This document shows positions 16,859-26,245 of a DNA stretch of 59,220 nucleotides, piece by piece. A model generated the notes under the pieces. The model ran no database searches. It worked only from the letters and a program-made list of their open reading frames with translations, and was not told the DNA's origin. How positions within the stretch are numbered: the first letter of the stretch is position 1; every line of letters starts with the position of its first letter. The translations under genes were made by a program, and so were the position numbers. The DNA is from Hoeflea sp. (GTDB lineage: Bacteria; Pseudomonadota; Alphaproteobacteria; Rhizobiales; Rhizobiaceae): the NCBI RefSeq assembly GCF_030682515.1, contig NZ_JAUXOD010000105.1:1-59220 (forward strand). Reading direction: 5' to 3'.

Positions 16859-16872
16859 AAACCAGTTGGTTT
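16859..16872. promoter_or_regulatory. Candidate TetR operator, AAACCA-GT-TGGTTT
   Basis: A perfect 6-bp inverted repeat around a 2-bp centre lies between the divergent adaptor and TetR genes, 64 bp from the adaptor start. AT-rich sequence beside it (TTTTATAATTG) could supply a -10 region. A compact dyad in this location is typical of TetR-family local repressors. Confidence 0.55.
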
Positions 16873-16933
16873 TATAATTGCTTTTTTGCAATGCGCAAGC
16901 GAAACGCTGCACCTGCGAACAGGGAGGGTTAAT

Positions 16934-17584
16934 TTGTTGCCAGAAAGCCTCAACCGCTGCCGCGGCCCCGGCAGGCCGCGCCAGCTCGACACCACGGAGC
17001 GCGAGGCCATCATCATCGACGCAGCCGAACAGGTGATCCTGTCGCAGGGCCTGGGAGGCGCGTCGATGGCGGCGATCGCGCAGGAGGCCGGGATGTCCAA
17101 GCGGACGCTCTATGAGGTGTTCGAGTCCCGCGCAGCCCTCTTCGCCGCCGTGGTCCGGCGCATCCGAAACTTGGTGACGCGGCCGCTGACCGAAAGCGAA
17201 CTCGATCTGCCGCTGGCGCAACGCCTGCGGCTGCTGCTGACGCCGGCGGACGACAAATTCTCGGACCTGATGCCGCTGGCGATCCTGCGCGCGGTGATCG
17301 CCGAGGCCGACAGGCAGCCTGATCTTGCGCGGGAATTCCTGCAGGAAGGGCCGCATGCGCTTTACGGCATGATTCGCCTCGAGATCGACCGCTCCGTGGC
17401 CCGCGGCGAGATCTCAATCAGCGATACGGAGAGCGCGGCGCGGCTGATGGCGGACATGGCCCATGAAAACGTGCTGGAGCATCTCGTCTCCCCCAGGCCG
17501 GCCTGCGAACGCCAGCAGGCCCATGACCGCAGGCTCGATCTTGCCATCCGCGTGTTTGTCGGCGGAATCGGGGAAGCCGGCTAG
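16934..17584 (+). CDS. TetR-family transcriptional regulator of the efflux operon
   Basis: About 216 residues. The N-terminal helix-turn-helix is IIDAAEQVILSQGLGGASMA, then AIAQEAGMSKRTLYEVFESR (residues about 25-65), followed by an all-helical ligand-binding domain. No ATG fits. TTG 16934 (or TTG 16937) is preceded by a strong GGGAGGG at 16922-16928, whereas the TTG at 16886 lacks one. It is divergent from the RND adaptor-pump operon, which it probably represses until a pump substrate binds. Confidence 0.88.
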   Translation: MLPESLNRCRGPGRPRQLDTTEREAIIIDAAEQVILSQGLGGASMAAIAQEAGMSKRTLYEVFESRAALFAAVVRRIRNLVTRPLTESELDLPLAQRLRLLLTPADDKFSDLMPLAILRAVIAEADRQPDLAREFLQEGPHALYGMIRLEIDRSVARGEISISDTESAARLMADMAHENVLEHLVSPRPACERQQAHDRRLDLAIRVFVGGIGEAG

Positions 17585-17914
17585 CGCGGGTCGCCTCCAC
17601 CGGGGACCCGCGAAGGTCGCCCTGGATCTTCGATTCGTTATGCCCTTTCCGAAGTGCCGGGTTCGCACAGGCCTGCCAACCAACACGCCATGGCCGGGAC
17701 TCCTTCAAACTGACATGATCGGCAGTTAGAAGCTCCACACCGATTCACGCCGTCAGGATTTCCTTCGCCGTTTGATGGATGGGCGGAAGCTTGAGCATGT
17801 CAGGCACACTGCGCCCGAACCGATGACCCGAGGCTGCGGCTTCGTTCAAATCGATTCCGATTGTCGAACTTATGCTGTAGGACCTCTCCAACGCCCTCCC
17901 GTCAGGATACCGCC
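17585..17914. other. Intergenic region before the decarboxylase
   Basis: These 330 bp hold no gene. Right after the TetR stop lies a perfect 8-bp stem, CGCGGGTC (17585-17592) with GACCCGCG (17605-17612), without a T-tract; it may be a weak terminator. The rest should contain the decarboxylase promoter. A frame open from a TTG at 17861 adds 18 unlikely residues to the decarboxylase. Confidence 0.5.
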
Positions 17915-20206
17915 ATGAAATTCCGCTTCCCCATCGTCATCATCGACGAGGATTTCCGATCGGAGAATTCCTCGGGCCTGGGCATTCGCGCCATGGCCGA
18001 GGCCATCGAGAACGAGGGCTTCGAAGTGCTCGGCGTGACGGGCTATGGCGACCTGTCTCAATTCGCCCAGCAGCAGTCCCGTGCCAGCGCCTTCGTGCTG
18101 TCGATCGACGACGAGGAATTCAGCCCCGGTCCCGACGTCGATCCGGCGGTGGTCAATCTGCGCAATTTCATCGAGGAGGTGCGCTGGAAGAACGCCGATG
18201 TGCCGATCTACATCTATGGCGAGACCAAGACCAGCCGGCATCTGCCCAACGACATCCTGCGCGAGCTGCACGGCTTCATCCACATGTTCGAGGACACGCC
18301 GGAATTCGTCGCCCGCCACATCATCCGCGAGGCCAAGAGCTATCTCGAGGGCATCAAGCCGCCGTTCTTCAAGGCGCTTTTGAATTATGCCGAGGACGGA
18401 TCCTACTCCTGGCACTGTCCGGGCCATTCGGGCGGGGTGGCGTTCCTCAAGAGCCCGATCGGCCAGATGTACCACCAGTTCTATGGCGAGAACATGCTGC
18501 GCGCCGACGTGTGCAATTCGGTGGAAGAACTGGGCCAGCTGCTCGACCACAACGGCGCCATCGGCGCGTCCGAGCGCAACGCCGCGCGAATCTTCAATGC
18601 CGACCACTGCTTCTTCGTCACCAACGGCACCTCGACATCCAACAAGATGGTCTGGCACCACACCGTGGCGCCCGGCGACGTCGTGGTCGTGGACCGCAAC
18701 TGCCACAAGTCGATCCTGCACTCGATCATCATGACCGGGTCGATCCCGGTGTTCCTGAAGCCCACGCGCAACCACTACGGCATCATCGGCCCGATCCCGC
18801 AGAGCGAGTTCGAGGTGGAGTCGATCAAGGCCAAGATCCGCGCCAATCCGCTGCTCGAGGGCGTCGACGCAGACACGGTCAAGCCGCGCATCATGACGCT
18901 GACGCAGTCCACCTATGACGGCGTGCTCTACAACACCGAGACCATCAAGACACTGCTCGACGGCTACGTCGCCAACCTGCATTTCGACGAGGCCTGGCTG
19001 CCGCACGCCTCGTTCCACCCGTTTTACGGCAGCTACCACTCGATGGGCCGCAAGCGGGCGCGGCCGATGCATTCGGTCACCTATGCCACGCAGTCGATCC
19101 ACAAGCTGCTCGCCGGCATCAGCCAGGCGAGCCATGTGCTGGTGCAGGACAGCCAGGACACCAAGCTCGACCGGCACCTCTTCAACGAGGCCTATCTGAT
19201 GCACACCTCGACCAGCCCGCAATATTCGATCATTGCCAGCTGCGATGTGGCCGCCGCCATGATGGAGCCGCCCGGCGGCACGGCGCTGGTGGAGGAGAGC
19301 ATTGCCGAGGCGCTCGATTTCCGCCGCGCCATGCGCAAGGTGGACGACGAGTTCGGCGAGGACGACTGGTGGTTCCAGGTCTGGGGACCGGTGGACCTCG
19401 AGGAGGAAGGCATCGGTCACACCAAGGACTGGGTGCTCAAGCGCACCGACGCCGAGGGCGTGCAGAAATCGGACGGCGAGGACTCCTGGCACGGGTTCGG
19501 CGACATGGCGCCGGGCTTCAACATGCTCGATCCGATCAAGGCGACGATCATCACGCCGGGCCTCAACCTCGACGGTCGCTTCGAGGAGACCGGCATTCCG
19601 GCCTCAATCGTCACCAAATATCTGGCCGAGCACGGCGTGGTGGTGGAAAAGACCGGGCTTTACAGTTTCTTCATCATGTTCACCATCGGCATCACCAAGG
19701 GCCGCTGGAACTCGCTGCTGACGGAATTGCAGCAGTTCAAGGACGACTACGACCAGAACCAGCCGATGTGGCGGATCATGCCCGAGTTCTGCGCCAAGCA
19801 GCCGCGCTACGAGCAGATGGGCCTGCGCGACCTGTGCCAGCACGTGCATTCGCTCTACGCCAAGTATGACGTGGCGATCCTGTCGACCGACATGTATCTG
19901 AGCGATCACACGCCGGCGATGAAGCCCAGCGACGCGTTTGCCCACATCGCGCACCGGACGACGCAACGCCTGCCGATCGACGAGCTCGAAGGCCGCATCA
20001 CCACGAGCCTGGTGACGCCCTATCCGCCCGGCATTCCGCTCCTGATCCCCGGCGAGGTGTTCAACACGAAGATCGTCGAATACCTCAAGTTCAACCGCGA
20101 GTTCGCGCGCGAATGTCCGGGCTTCGAGACCGATATCCATGGCCTGGTGCAGGAGACCGGAGCCGATGGCGTGGTGCGCCACTTCGCCGATTGTGTTGCG
20201 AAATGA
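17915..20206 (+). CDS. Orn/Lys/Arg decarboxylase, large PLP-dependent (AdiA/CadA/SpeF fold)
   Basis: A 763-residue fold-I PLP decarboxylase that makes a polyamine or diamine from a basic amino acid. The N-terminal wing domain is response-regulator-like (FPIVIIDEDFRSENSSGLGI). The PLP domain shows HSGGVAFLKSPIG, TNGTSTSNKMV, FDEAWLPHASFHPFY and the Schiff-base lysine in TQSIHKLLAGISQASH near residue 397. The C-terminal domain follows. Which of arginine, lysine or ornithine is used cannot be told from these motifs. ATG 17915 has AGGA upstream. The isomerase gene starts 32 bp after its stop. Confidence 0.9.
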   Translation: MKFRFPIVIIDEDFRSENSSGLGIRAMAEAIENEGFEVLGVTGYGDLSQFAQQQSRASAFVLSIDDEEFSPGPDVDPAVVNLRNFIEEVRWKNADVPIYIYGETKTSRHLPNDILRELHGFIHMFEDTPEFVARHIIREAKSYLEGIKPPFFKALLNYAEDGSYSWHCPGHSGGVAFLKSPIGQMYHQFYGENMLRADVCNSVEELGQLLDHNGAIGASERNAARIFNADHCFFVTNGTSTSNKMVWHHTVAPGDVVVVDRNCHKSILHSIIMTGSIPVFLKPTRNHYGIIGPIPQSEFEVESIKAKIRANPLLEGVDADTVKPRIMTLTQSTYDGVLYNTETIKTLLDGYVANLHFDEAWLPHASFHPFYGSYHSMGRKRARPMHSVTYATQSIHKLLAGISQASHVLVQDSQDTKLDRHLFNEAYLMHTSTSPQYSIIASCDVAAAMMEPPGGTALVEESIAEALDFRRAMRKVDDEFGEDDWWFQVWGPVDLEEEGIGHTKDWVLKRTDAEGVQKSDGEDSWHGFGDMAPGFNMLDPIKATIITPGLNLDGRFEETGIPASIVTKYLAEHGVVVEKTGLYSFFIMFTIGITKGRWNSLLTELQQFKDDYDQNQPMWRIMPEFCAKQPRYEQMGLRDLCQHVHSLYAKYDVAILSTDMYLSDHTPAMKPSDAFAHIAHRTTQRLPIDELEGRITTSLVTPYPPGIPLLIPGEVFNTKIVEYLKFNREFARECPGFETDIHGLVQETGADGVVRHFADCVAK

Positions 20207-20238
20207 GCGCGCCAAGCACCGTTTCATAGGGATCGCCG

Positions 20239-21015
20239 ATGCCGCGTTTTACCGCAAACCTCACCATGATGTTCACCGAGCATGCGTTCCTGGACCGGTT
20301 CGAGGCTGCGGCCGCGGCCGGCTTTGGGGCCGTCGAGTTCCAGTTTCCCTATGATTATCCGGTTAAGGAAACTGCCGCGCGGCTGCTCGAAGCCGGCGTG
20401 GAACCGGCGCTGTTCAACCTGCCGCCGGGCGACTGGGCCAAGGGCGAGCGCGGGCTGGCGGCGCTGCCCGAGCGCAAGGACGAGTTCCGGCACTCGGTCC
20501 GCACCGGGCTCGACTATGCTTCAGTCATCGGTGCGCCCTGCCTGCACATGATGGCGGGGATTGCCGATCCGGCCAGTCCGCGCCATCGGCAAGCCTATCG
20601 GGATTCGCTCGCCTATGCGGCGGATCTCGCGGCGGAGGCGGGAGTCGCGATGCTGATCGAGCCGATCAACACCCGCGACATGCCTGGCTATTTCCTGCAT
20701 GATTTCGACTACGCGGCCGACCTCATCGCCGATCTGGGTCGCGACAACATCAAGCTGCAGTTCGACATCTACCACCGGCAGATCCTGTGCGGCGACGTGA
20801 TCGCCGGCCTTGAAGCCCTGCTGCCGCTGATAGGCCATGTGCAGATCGCCTCCGTGCCGCACCGGAACGAGCCGGGATCGGGGGAACTCGATGATTTTCG
20901 CGTGCTCAAGGCGCTCGATGATCTGGGCTACCGCGGCCTTGTCGGCTGCGAGTACCGGCCCAAGGGTGCGACACTCGAGGGGCTGGGCTGGATGGCCAGG
21001 CTGGCGCCGGCCTGA
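20239..21015 (+). CDS. Hydroxypyruvate isomerase family protein (Hyi/OtnI)
   Basis: A 258-residue TIM-barrel sugar isomerase of the AP-endonuclease-2 superfamily. It would interconvert hydroxypyruvate and tartronate semialdehyde, or act on 2-oxo-tetronates like OtnI. Characteristic segments are ANLTMMFTEHAFLDRF at the N-terminus, LIEPINTRDMPGYFL with the metal-binding Glu, LQFDIYHRQI, GHVQIASVPHRNEP and GCEYRPKG with the second catalytic Glu. It follows the decarboxylase by 32 bp and may be co-transcribed, though no metabolic link is evident. Confidence 0.88.
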   Translation: MPRFTANLTMMFTEHAFLDRFEAAAAAGFGAVEFQFPYDYPVKETAARLLEAGVEPALFNLPPGDWAKGERGLAALPERKDEFRHSVRTGLDYASVIGAPCLHMMAGIADPASPRHRQAYRDSLAYAADLAAEAGVAMLIEPINTRDMPGYFLHDFDYAADLIADLGRDNIKLQFDIYHRQILCGDVIAGLEALLPLIGHVQIASVPHRNEPGSGELDDFRVLKALDDLGYRGLVGCEYRPKGATLEGLGWMARLAPA

Positions 21016-21040
21016 ATGGGCGCGGCAGTGCGACGGGCGA

Positions 21041-22258
21041 TCAGTGCCCCGCCCGGTCGAGCCCGGGGTCCTGCACCCGGTCGGCATGGCGCATCAGTCC
21101 GGAGAAGGCGAGCGGAATGGCGACGAAGACCGGGAGCGCCATGTAGATCACCGCGAAGCCGGTGTGCTCGGCGATGAAGCCGATGACCGACGGCGCGAAC
21201 AGGATGCCGGAATAGCCCATGAAGGTGACGACCGAGATCGCCAGGCCCTGGGGCAGGCCGGGCAGGTTGCCCGCCGCCGAAAAGGCGATCGGAACCGTGT
21301 TGGCAAGCCCCAGCCCGGCAATGGCAAAGCCCGCCACGGCCCACTCCGCCGAAGGCGCGAGGCCTGCGGCGCCAAGGCCGATCATCGCCAGGACGGCCGA
21401 GACGCGGAAGGTCATGACCGCGCCGAACCGGTCGCGGACGAGATCGCCCAGGAACCGCATCAGCGCCATGGCTCCGGAAAAGGCGCCGAAGGCAAGGCCC
21501 GAGAGCGCGGGGCTCGCCGCCAGTTCCTGGCGCAGATAGAGCGCCCCCCAATCGAGCGTCGCGCCTTCCGGCGTCATCATGATCAGGCAGATGATGCCGG
21601 TGAGCCAGACGGTGGCGCCGGCGTCGCGCAGCCCGGGCCGGGGGCCGTCTGGCCTGTCGCGGGGGGTCTCGTGCACCGGCGGCGAATCGGCGAGCACGCG
21701 GGTCCAGGCCACGGCGATGGCGACCGCGATCATGACAGACGCCACGAGCGCGTGGACATGGACGTCGAAGAACGAGATCAGCACGCCGCCGAGCGTGGCG
21801 CCGGCCACGCCGCCCAGGCTCCAGAAGCCGTGGCAGGAGGACATGATGGCGCGGTCGAGGCGTTTCTCCACCTCGACGGCATTGGCGTTCATGGCGACGT
21901 CCATGCCGCCGATGACCGCGCCGAACAGGAACAGTGCAATCGCCGCTGTCCAGATCGACGGCGCCAGCGTGACAAGCGGCAGGCTGGTCACGGTCATCGC
22001 CGCCAGAACCAGCGCCGGCATGCGCGATCCGCTTTTCGAGATCAGCAGACCGACCAGCGGCATGGCGCAGAGCGACCCGATGCCGAAGCACATGATCATC
22101 AGGCCAAGCGCGCTTTCATTCAGGTCGAGCCTGATGGCGAATTCCGGGATTTTCGGCGCCCAGCTGCCGACCAGGAAGCCGTTGGCGAGGAACAACAGGG
22201 AGACGGCCAGGCGTTCCGGCGTCAGATAGGGACGTGCTGCAAGACTCGACGCTGTCAT
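21041..22258 (-). CDS. MFS transporter (YbjJ-like)
   Basis: A 405-residue major facilitator with about 12 membrane helices. The N-terminal segment FLANGFLVGSWAPKIPEFAI and the LFLFGAVIGGMDVAMNANAV stretch in helix 4 resemble the YbjJ-type subgroup, whose substrates are not well defined. A cytoplasmic linker with His/Pro/Arg falls near residue 200. Its start faces the desaturase gene across 230 bp that carry a perfect palindrome. It converges tightly on the isomerase gene. Confidence 0.87.
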   Translation of the reverse strand: MTASSLAARPYLTPERLAVSLLFLANGFLVGSWAPKIPEFAIRLDLNESALGLMIMCFGIGSLCAMPLVGLLISKSGSRMPALVLAAMTVTSLPLVTLAPSIWTAAIALFLFGAVIGGMDVAMNANAVEVEKRLDRAIMSSCHGFWSLGGVAGATLGGVLISFFDVHVHALVASVMIAVAIAVAWTRVLADSPPVHETPRDRPDGPRPGLRDAGATVWLTGIICLIMMTPEGATLDWGALYLRQELAASPALSGLAFGAFSGAMALMRFLGDLVRDRFGAVMTFRVSAVLAMIGLGAAGLAPSAEWAVAGFAIAGLGLANTVPIAFSAAGNLPGLPQGLAISVVTFMGYSGILFAPSVIGFIAEHTGFAVIYMALPVFVAIPLAFSGLMRHADRVQDPGLDRAGH

Positions 22259-22329
22259 GGGATTTCCGGGTTAAATCGATTGAAAGATGTCGTACCAGAA
22301 CTGTCCGGTTGGGGTAAATCGCCGCACCG

Positions 22330-22361
22330 GTCACATTCGCAGTGACGATGTGACACATCGT
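22330..22361. promoter_or_regulatory. Overlapping dyads in the MFS/desaturase divergent promoter
   Basis: ACGATGTG-A-CACATCGT (22345-22361) is a perfect 17-bp palindrome. It overlaps a second dyad, GTCAC-N7-GTGAC (22330-22346). Both lie between two divergent starts (22258 and 22489), about 130 bp before the desaturase. The arrangement suggests two dimers of one regulator or two competing regulators. No regulator gene is adjacent. Confidence 0.55.
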
Positions 22362-22488
22362 GAAGCGACAAGGCCAGCCAGAAAAAAGGTGCCGTTTTGC
22401 CCTTTGACGTGCTAAGTCCGCGCATCACAGGCAAAAGGCGGGGCCTCGGGTCCGGCCAGACAATAACAAAAGATCGGGAGAAGCACGC

Positions 22489-23511
22489 ATGACGACAGGA
22501 TCGGCGCGGGAATGGGTGCGGCGTTTGCAGCCCTACAGGCTGCCCAGCAACGGACGCAGCGCGTTTGAGACAGTCCTCACATTCGGGCTTCTGGTCTCCT
22601 TGTGGGTACTGATGTGGTTTGCGCTGTCCTACAGCGTCCTTCTCACCCTGGCACTGTCGATCCCGGCGGCGCTGATGATGGTGCGGCTGTTCATCATCCA
22701 GCATGATTGCGGCCACCAGTCGATGTTCACCTCGGCCAAGTGGAATGACCGGGTGGGCCGCGCGCTGGGCGTGCTCACGCTCACCCCCTATGACTACTGG
22801 CGCCGCTCGCATGCGATCCATCATGCCGGATCGGGAAATCTCGACCGCCGCGGCGTGGGCGACATCGACACGCTGACGGTGGAGGAATATCTCGCCCTGT
22901 CGCGGATCGGGCGGCTCAAGTACCGGCTCTACCGCCACCCGCTGGTGATGTTCGGCATCGGACCTGCCTTCATCTTCATGCTGCAGCACCGGCTGCCGGT
23001 GGCGGCGCTGAAGGACGGGGTCATGTCCTGGACCAGCGTGATGGTCACCAACCTTGCCATCGCCGCGATGTGGATCGGACTGGGCATGCTCGTGGGCTTC
23101 AAGGCCTTCCTGATCATTCACCTGCCGATCATGCTGATCGGCGCGTCAGTGGGCGTGTGGATGTTCTATGTCCAGCACCAGTTCAACCCGACCCATTGGG
23201 ACCACGCTCCCGAATGGGAGCGCGAACAGGCCGCCCTGCACGGCAGCTCGTTCTACGATCTGCCCAAGCCGCTGATGTGGGTGACCGGCAATATCGGCAT
23301 TCACCATGTGCACCATCTCTCGAGCCGGATTCCGTTCTACCGGCTGCCGCAGGTTCTCAGGGATTTCCCCGAGCTGGGCCAGATCGGCCGGCTGACCTTG
23401 TGGGAGAGTTTCAAGTGCGTTCCGCTTGCGCTGTGGGATGAAGACCGCCGGCGGCTGGTGCCGTTCCGGTCGGTTCGCGGCCGGACGGCGGGAGCTGCGG
23501 CAGCAGCCTGA
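22489..23511 (+). CDS. Membrane fatty acid desaturase (omega-6/delta-12 type)
   Basis: A 340-residue membrane di-iron desaturase that introduces a double bond into acyl chains. The three histidine boxes are HDCGH (residues 72-76), HAIHH (108-112) and HHVHH (in NIGIHHVHHLSSRIPFYRLP, near 275). About four hydrophobic membrane spans lie between them. The spacing and third box match bacterial DesA/FAD2-like enzymes. ATG 22489 follows a weak purine-rich site. With a cold-shock gene just downstream it may contribute to membrane adaptation at low temperature, but the two seem separately transcribed. Confidence 0.9.
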   Translation: MTTGSAREWVRRLQPYRLPSNGRSAFETVLTFGLLVSLWVLMWFALSYSVLLTLALSIPAALMMVRLFIIQHDCGHQSMFTSAKWNDRVGRALGVLTLTPYDYWRRSHAIHHAGSGNLDRRGVGDIDTLTVEEYLALSRIGRLKYRLYRHPLVMFGIGPAFIFMLQHRLPVAALKDGVMSWTSVMVTNLAIAAMWIGLGMLVGFKAFLIIHLPIMLIGASVGVWMFYVQHQFNPTHWDHAPEWEREQAALHGSSFYDLPKPLMWVTGNIGIHHVHHLSSRIPFYRLPQVLRDFPELGQIGRLTLWESFKCVPLALWDEDRRRLVPFRSVRGRTAGAAAAA

Positions 23512-23788
23512 CAGGGGCTGTTGCCTTGCGGTCGAGAGGCGGGTGCGCCGGTCCGGCGCCCCTGTCTGTTCGGGGGTGATTCCGTCCCTTGGCGCTTTTG
23601 CTTGTGCAGCCGGAAAAAACAGTGTACAGATGAGCCATCGATTTTTGACCGGACGACTTGGTTGCTCACCGCCAGAGGCGGAGACAGGCTCAACACTTCA
23701 CTTAAATTCGATGACGAACGCCTGCGCCGAGCGCTTTAAAGAGCGCTTGCGCCGGAAAATGCATTCATGGACATAAAGGACTCCCCCC

Positions 23789-23998
23789 ATGAAAACCGGT
23801 ACTGTCAAATTCTACAACGACCAAAAGGGCTTCGGCTTCATCGCACCTGACGACGGCAGCAAGGACGTGTTTGTGCACGCCACTGCACTTGAGCGCGCTG
23901 GCATGCGCGGTCTGGCCGAAGGCCAGAAGGTGTCGTTCGACACCGCTGAAGACCGTCGCACCGGCAAGACTGCCGTTTCGACCATCCAGGCTGACTGA
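23789..23998 (+). CDS. cspA: Cold-shock protein, CspA family
   Basis: A 69-residue single cold-shock domain. RNP1 is KGFGFIAP (residues 13-20) and RNP2 is VFVHATAL (27-34). It binds single-stranded RNA/DNA and melts RNA structure. AAGGA precedes the start. The 277 bp upstream include a possible hairpin around AGCGCTTTAAAGAGCGCT at about 23734-23751, compatible with a structured leader as in many csp genes. A strong terminator closes the gene. Confidence 0.95.
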   Translation: MKTGTVKFYNDQKGFGFIAPDDGSKDVFVHATALERAGMRGLAEGQKVSFDTAEDRRTGKTAVSTIQAD

Positions 23999-24048
23999 AA
24001 AGTCAAACCTGAGACCGGCTGGCTAGGCTGGTCGCTGTGATTTGATCG

Positions 24049-24078
24049 CGCCCGGAAGCTTCGGCTTCCGGGCGTTTT
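24049..24078 (+). terminator. Rho-independent terminator after cspA
   Basis: CGCCCGGAAGC (24049-24059), a TTCG tetraloop, then GCTTCCGGGCG (24064-24074) form a perfect 11-bp stem followed by TTTT. Confidence 0.9.
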
Positions 24079-24140
24079 CGTGTTGTCTTCGGACTCAAGA
24101 AGCCGGGGCAGCCGCCTGCCTGAGAGCCGGGCGCAAACGC

Positions 24141-24166
24141 AAAAAGCCGGTCCGCGATGGACCGGC
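24141..24166 (-). terminator. Rho-independent terminator after rpmF
   Basis: GCCGGTCC (24146-24153), a 5-base loop and GGACCGGC (24159-24166) are flanked by AAAAA at 24141-24145. On the minus strand this reads as a hairpin followed by a U-run, 29 bp past the rpmF stop. Confidence 0.85.
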
Positions 24167-24194
24167 CTTCAAGCGTCGACAAGCCTGGAAAGGC

Positions 24195-24380
24195 TTATGC
24201 GGATTCTTTCGGGGTCAGAACCTGGCGGCCGCGATACATGCCTGTCTTCAGGTCGATGTGGTGCGGACGGCGCAGTTCGCCGGAATTCTTGTCCTCGACA
24301 TAGGTCGGGGCCTTGAGGGCGTCGGCCGAGCGGCGCATGCCGCGCTTGGACGGGGAGGTTTTACGCTTCGGAACAGCCAT
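24195..24380 (-). CDS. rpmF: 50S ribosomal protein L32
   Basis: A 61-residue basic protein beginning [20 protein letters not shown], the diagnostic L32 N-terminus. The alphaproteobacterial C-terminal half carries [19 protein letters not shown], without zinc cysteines. It is part of the large ribosomal subunit. It is transcribed leftward and ended by its own terminator. Confidence 0.98.
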
Positions 24381-24560
24381 GACGAACTCCAGTTCAACAT
24401 ACAGACATGATCAAAGGCCGACCCGGGGGCCGAAACTGACGCATGCCGATTTCGGAAATTTGACGGGCTTATACATGGCATTTCAGGGTTTGACCAGCAT
24501 GGGCCGGCATTTTTTTGGCGCCGGCACCCTGCTTCGCTTTCGCGCCATGCACCGCGCGCC

Positions 24561-25208
24561 TCAGGCCTCGTCCTCCTCGACGATCCAGGGTTCGGCGCGG
24601 GCTGCCGCTTCCCATTCCCGCCATGCCGGCAGGGCCTGCATCCGGGCCATGTAGCCGCTCACATCCGGCCGGGTCTTGAAGGCATAGACGTCGAGACGGT
24701 TGACGACCGGGGCGAACATGGCGTCCGCCAGCGAGAACGATCCGAACAGGAACGGTCCGCCGCTCCGGTCAAGGCATTGGCTCCACAGGGCCTGAATGCG
24801 CTCCACGTCAGCGACAATGGCGGGCGTCAGCGCGATCGGCTTGCGGGGGCGGCGGATGTTCATCGGGCAGGCGCCGCGCAGCGCCTGGAAGGAGGAGACC
24901 ATCTCCGCGCTCATCGCCATCGCCTGGCTGCGCCGGACCGCATCCTCCGGCCAAAGCCCAGAGCCGGGATGCTTGCGGGCGACATGATCGAGGATCGCCA
25001 GCGATTCCCAGATGGTGACGCCGTCATCGACCAGGACCGGGACCTTGCCGGTGGGCGAGAACGCCCTGAAGGCGGCATTGCCCCCGGCCATGTCAAACGG
25101 GACCAGTCTCTCCTCGAAGGCAATGCCGGTCGCGCGCAGGCCGAGCCAGGGCCGGAACGACCAGGACGAATAGTTCTTGTTGCCAATGTAAAGGACCGGG
25201 TCGGCCAT
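24561..25208 (-). CDS. Glutathione S-transferase family protein
   Basis: A 215-residue GST. The N-terminal thioredoxin-like domain contains YIGNKNYSSWSFRPWLGLRA with likely catalytic serines (residues about 6-25) and the cis-proline segment GKVPVLVDDGVTIWESLAI that binds glutathione. The all-helical C-terminal domain has the N-capping FSLADAMFAPV motif. ATG 25208 starts directly before the fold; an upstream ATG would add four residues. The substrate is unknown. Confidence 0.9.
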   Translation of the reverse strand: MADPVLYIGNKNYSSWSFRPWLGLRATGIAFEERLVPFDMAGGNAAFRAFSPTGKVPVLVDDGVTIWESLAILDHVARKHPGSGLWPEDAVRRSQAMAMSAEMVSSFQALRGACPMNIRRPRKPIALTPAIVADVERIQALWSQCLDRSGGPFLFGSFSLADAMFAPVVNRLDVYAFKTRPDVSGYMARMQALPAWREWEAAARAEPWIVEEDEA

Positions 25209-25280
25209 GGCGCACCTCATGCTGATGGGAAGGCCAATCTGGCATGCGCCGGGTGACCGGACCAGCCAATTCCCTTGAAC

Positions 25281-26030
25281 TCAGCCATAAAGGCATTTGA
25301 TGTATGCGCCGGACTGGGCGGCTCTCTTTTCGATGGTGCCGGCCAGGCGAGTCATGCCGCGCGAGGGGTTGGCGGCGTTGCGCCTGATCGGATTGGGCAG
25401 GGTGACGGCCAGAAGGGCGGACTGGCGCGCCGAGAGGTCGGCGGCGCGGACGCCGAAATAGGTCTGCGCCGCGGCTTCGACGCCGTAGACCCCCGGCGCC
25501 CATTCGGCGATGTTGAGATAGATCTCCATCAGGCGGCGCTTCGACCACACGACATCCATCCACATCGCCAGCGGGATCTCCAGCGCCTTGCGCAGCACGG
25601 ACCGGGTTGACGGAAGAAACAGGTTCTTGGCGGTCTGCATCGGGATGGTGCTGGCGCCGCGGGTGACTTCGCCTTCCAGCGCTTCATCGATCACCTGATT
25701 GAGCGCCTTCCAGTCGATGCCGGAATGGGCGCAGAACTGGCCGTCCTCCGACATCATCACCGACTGCACCAGCACCGGGGCGATGGCGTCGAAATCGACC
25801 CACTGGCGCTCATAGGTCCGTCCCGACAGCATCTCCCCCAGCATCAGGGTGGAGACCGGATGGATTTGCGGCAGCGCGTAGAGCGGGATGAGCAGGTAGG
25901 GCAGGCCCACCGCCAGGACCACGAGACCCAGCGCCCAGGACAGCACCCGCCGTAAAATCGACCGGCGGCGGGGCGGTTGGCCTGAGTTCCGCCTCTCTCC
26001 GACAATGTCGCTGGAATCCTGTCTGGTCAC
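25281..26030 (-). CDS. mtgA: Monofunctional biosynthetic peptidoglycan transglycosylase
   Basis: A 249-residue GT51 enzyme that polymerises lipid II into glycan strands at the inner membrane. A basic N-terminus precedes one membrane anchor ([20 protein letters not shown], about residues 29-48). The catalytic Glu lies in [16 protein letters not shown], and further signatures are [16 protein letters not shown] and [20 protein letters not shown]. There is no transpeptidase domain, as expected for MtgA. The start codon is GTG. Confidence 0.95.
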   Translation of the reverse strand: MTRQDSSDIVGERRNSGQPPRRRSILRRVLSWALGLVVLAVGLPYLLIPLYALPQIHPVSTLMLGEMLSGRTYERQWVDFDAIAPVLVQSVMMSEDGQFCAHSGIDWKALNQVIDEALEGEVTRGASTIPMQTAKNLFLPSTRSVLRKALEIPLAMWMDVVWSKRRLMEIYLNIAEWAPGVYGVEAAAQTYFGVRAADLSARQSALLAVTLPNPIRRNAANPSRGMTRLAGTIEKRAAQSGAYIKCLYG

Positions 26031-26245
26031 CTGACTTTCCCTGAATGAAAGATGCCGCCTGTCGAGGCCTGGCTCATGTCCTTATCTAGCTTGCGCGCCG
26101 ATGGCCAGTCCAAAGCCGCGCTCCCCGCGCCATACCCGCCGTGGCTCATTCATCCCGACGGGCGCGGGTCCGCCCCTCGCGCCTGGGATTTCTTCGGGGC
26201 AAACAAAGCGTTGCCGCGCGCCGCGCGGCATGGCAAGAAACCGGC

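Noticed and set aside
17585-17612. Strong terminator after the TetR gene
   Set aside because: The stem is perfect, but the loop is 12 bases and there is no T-tract, so I only note it as possible.
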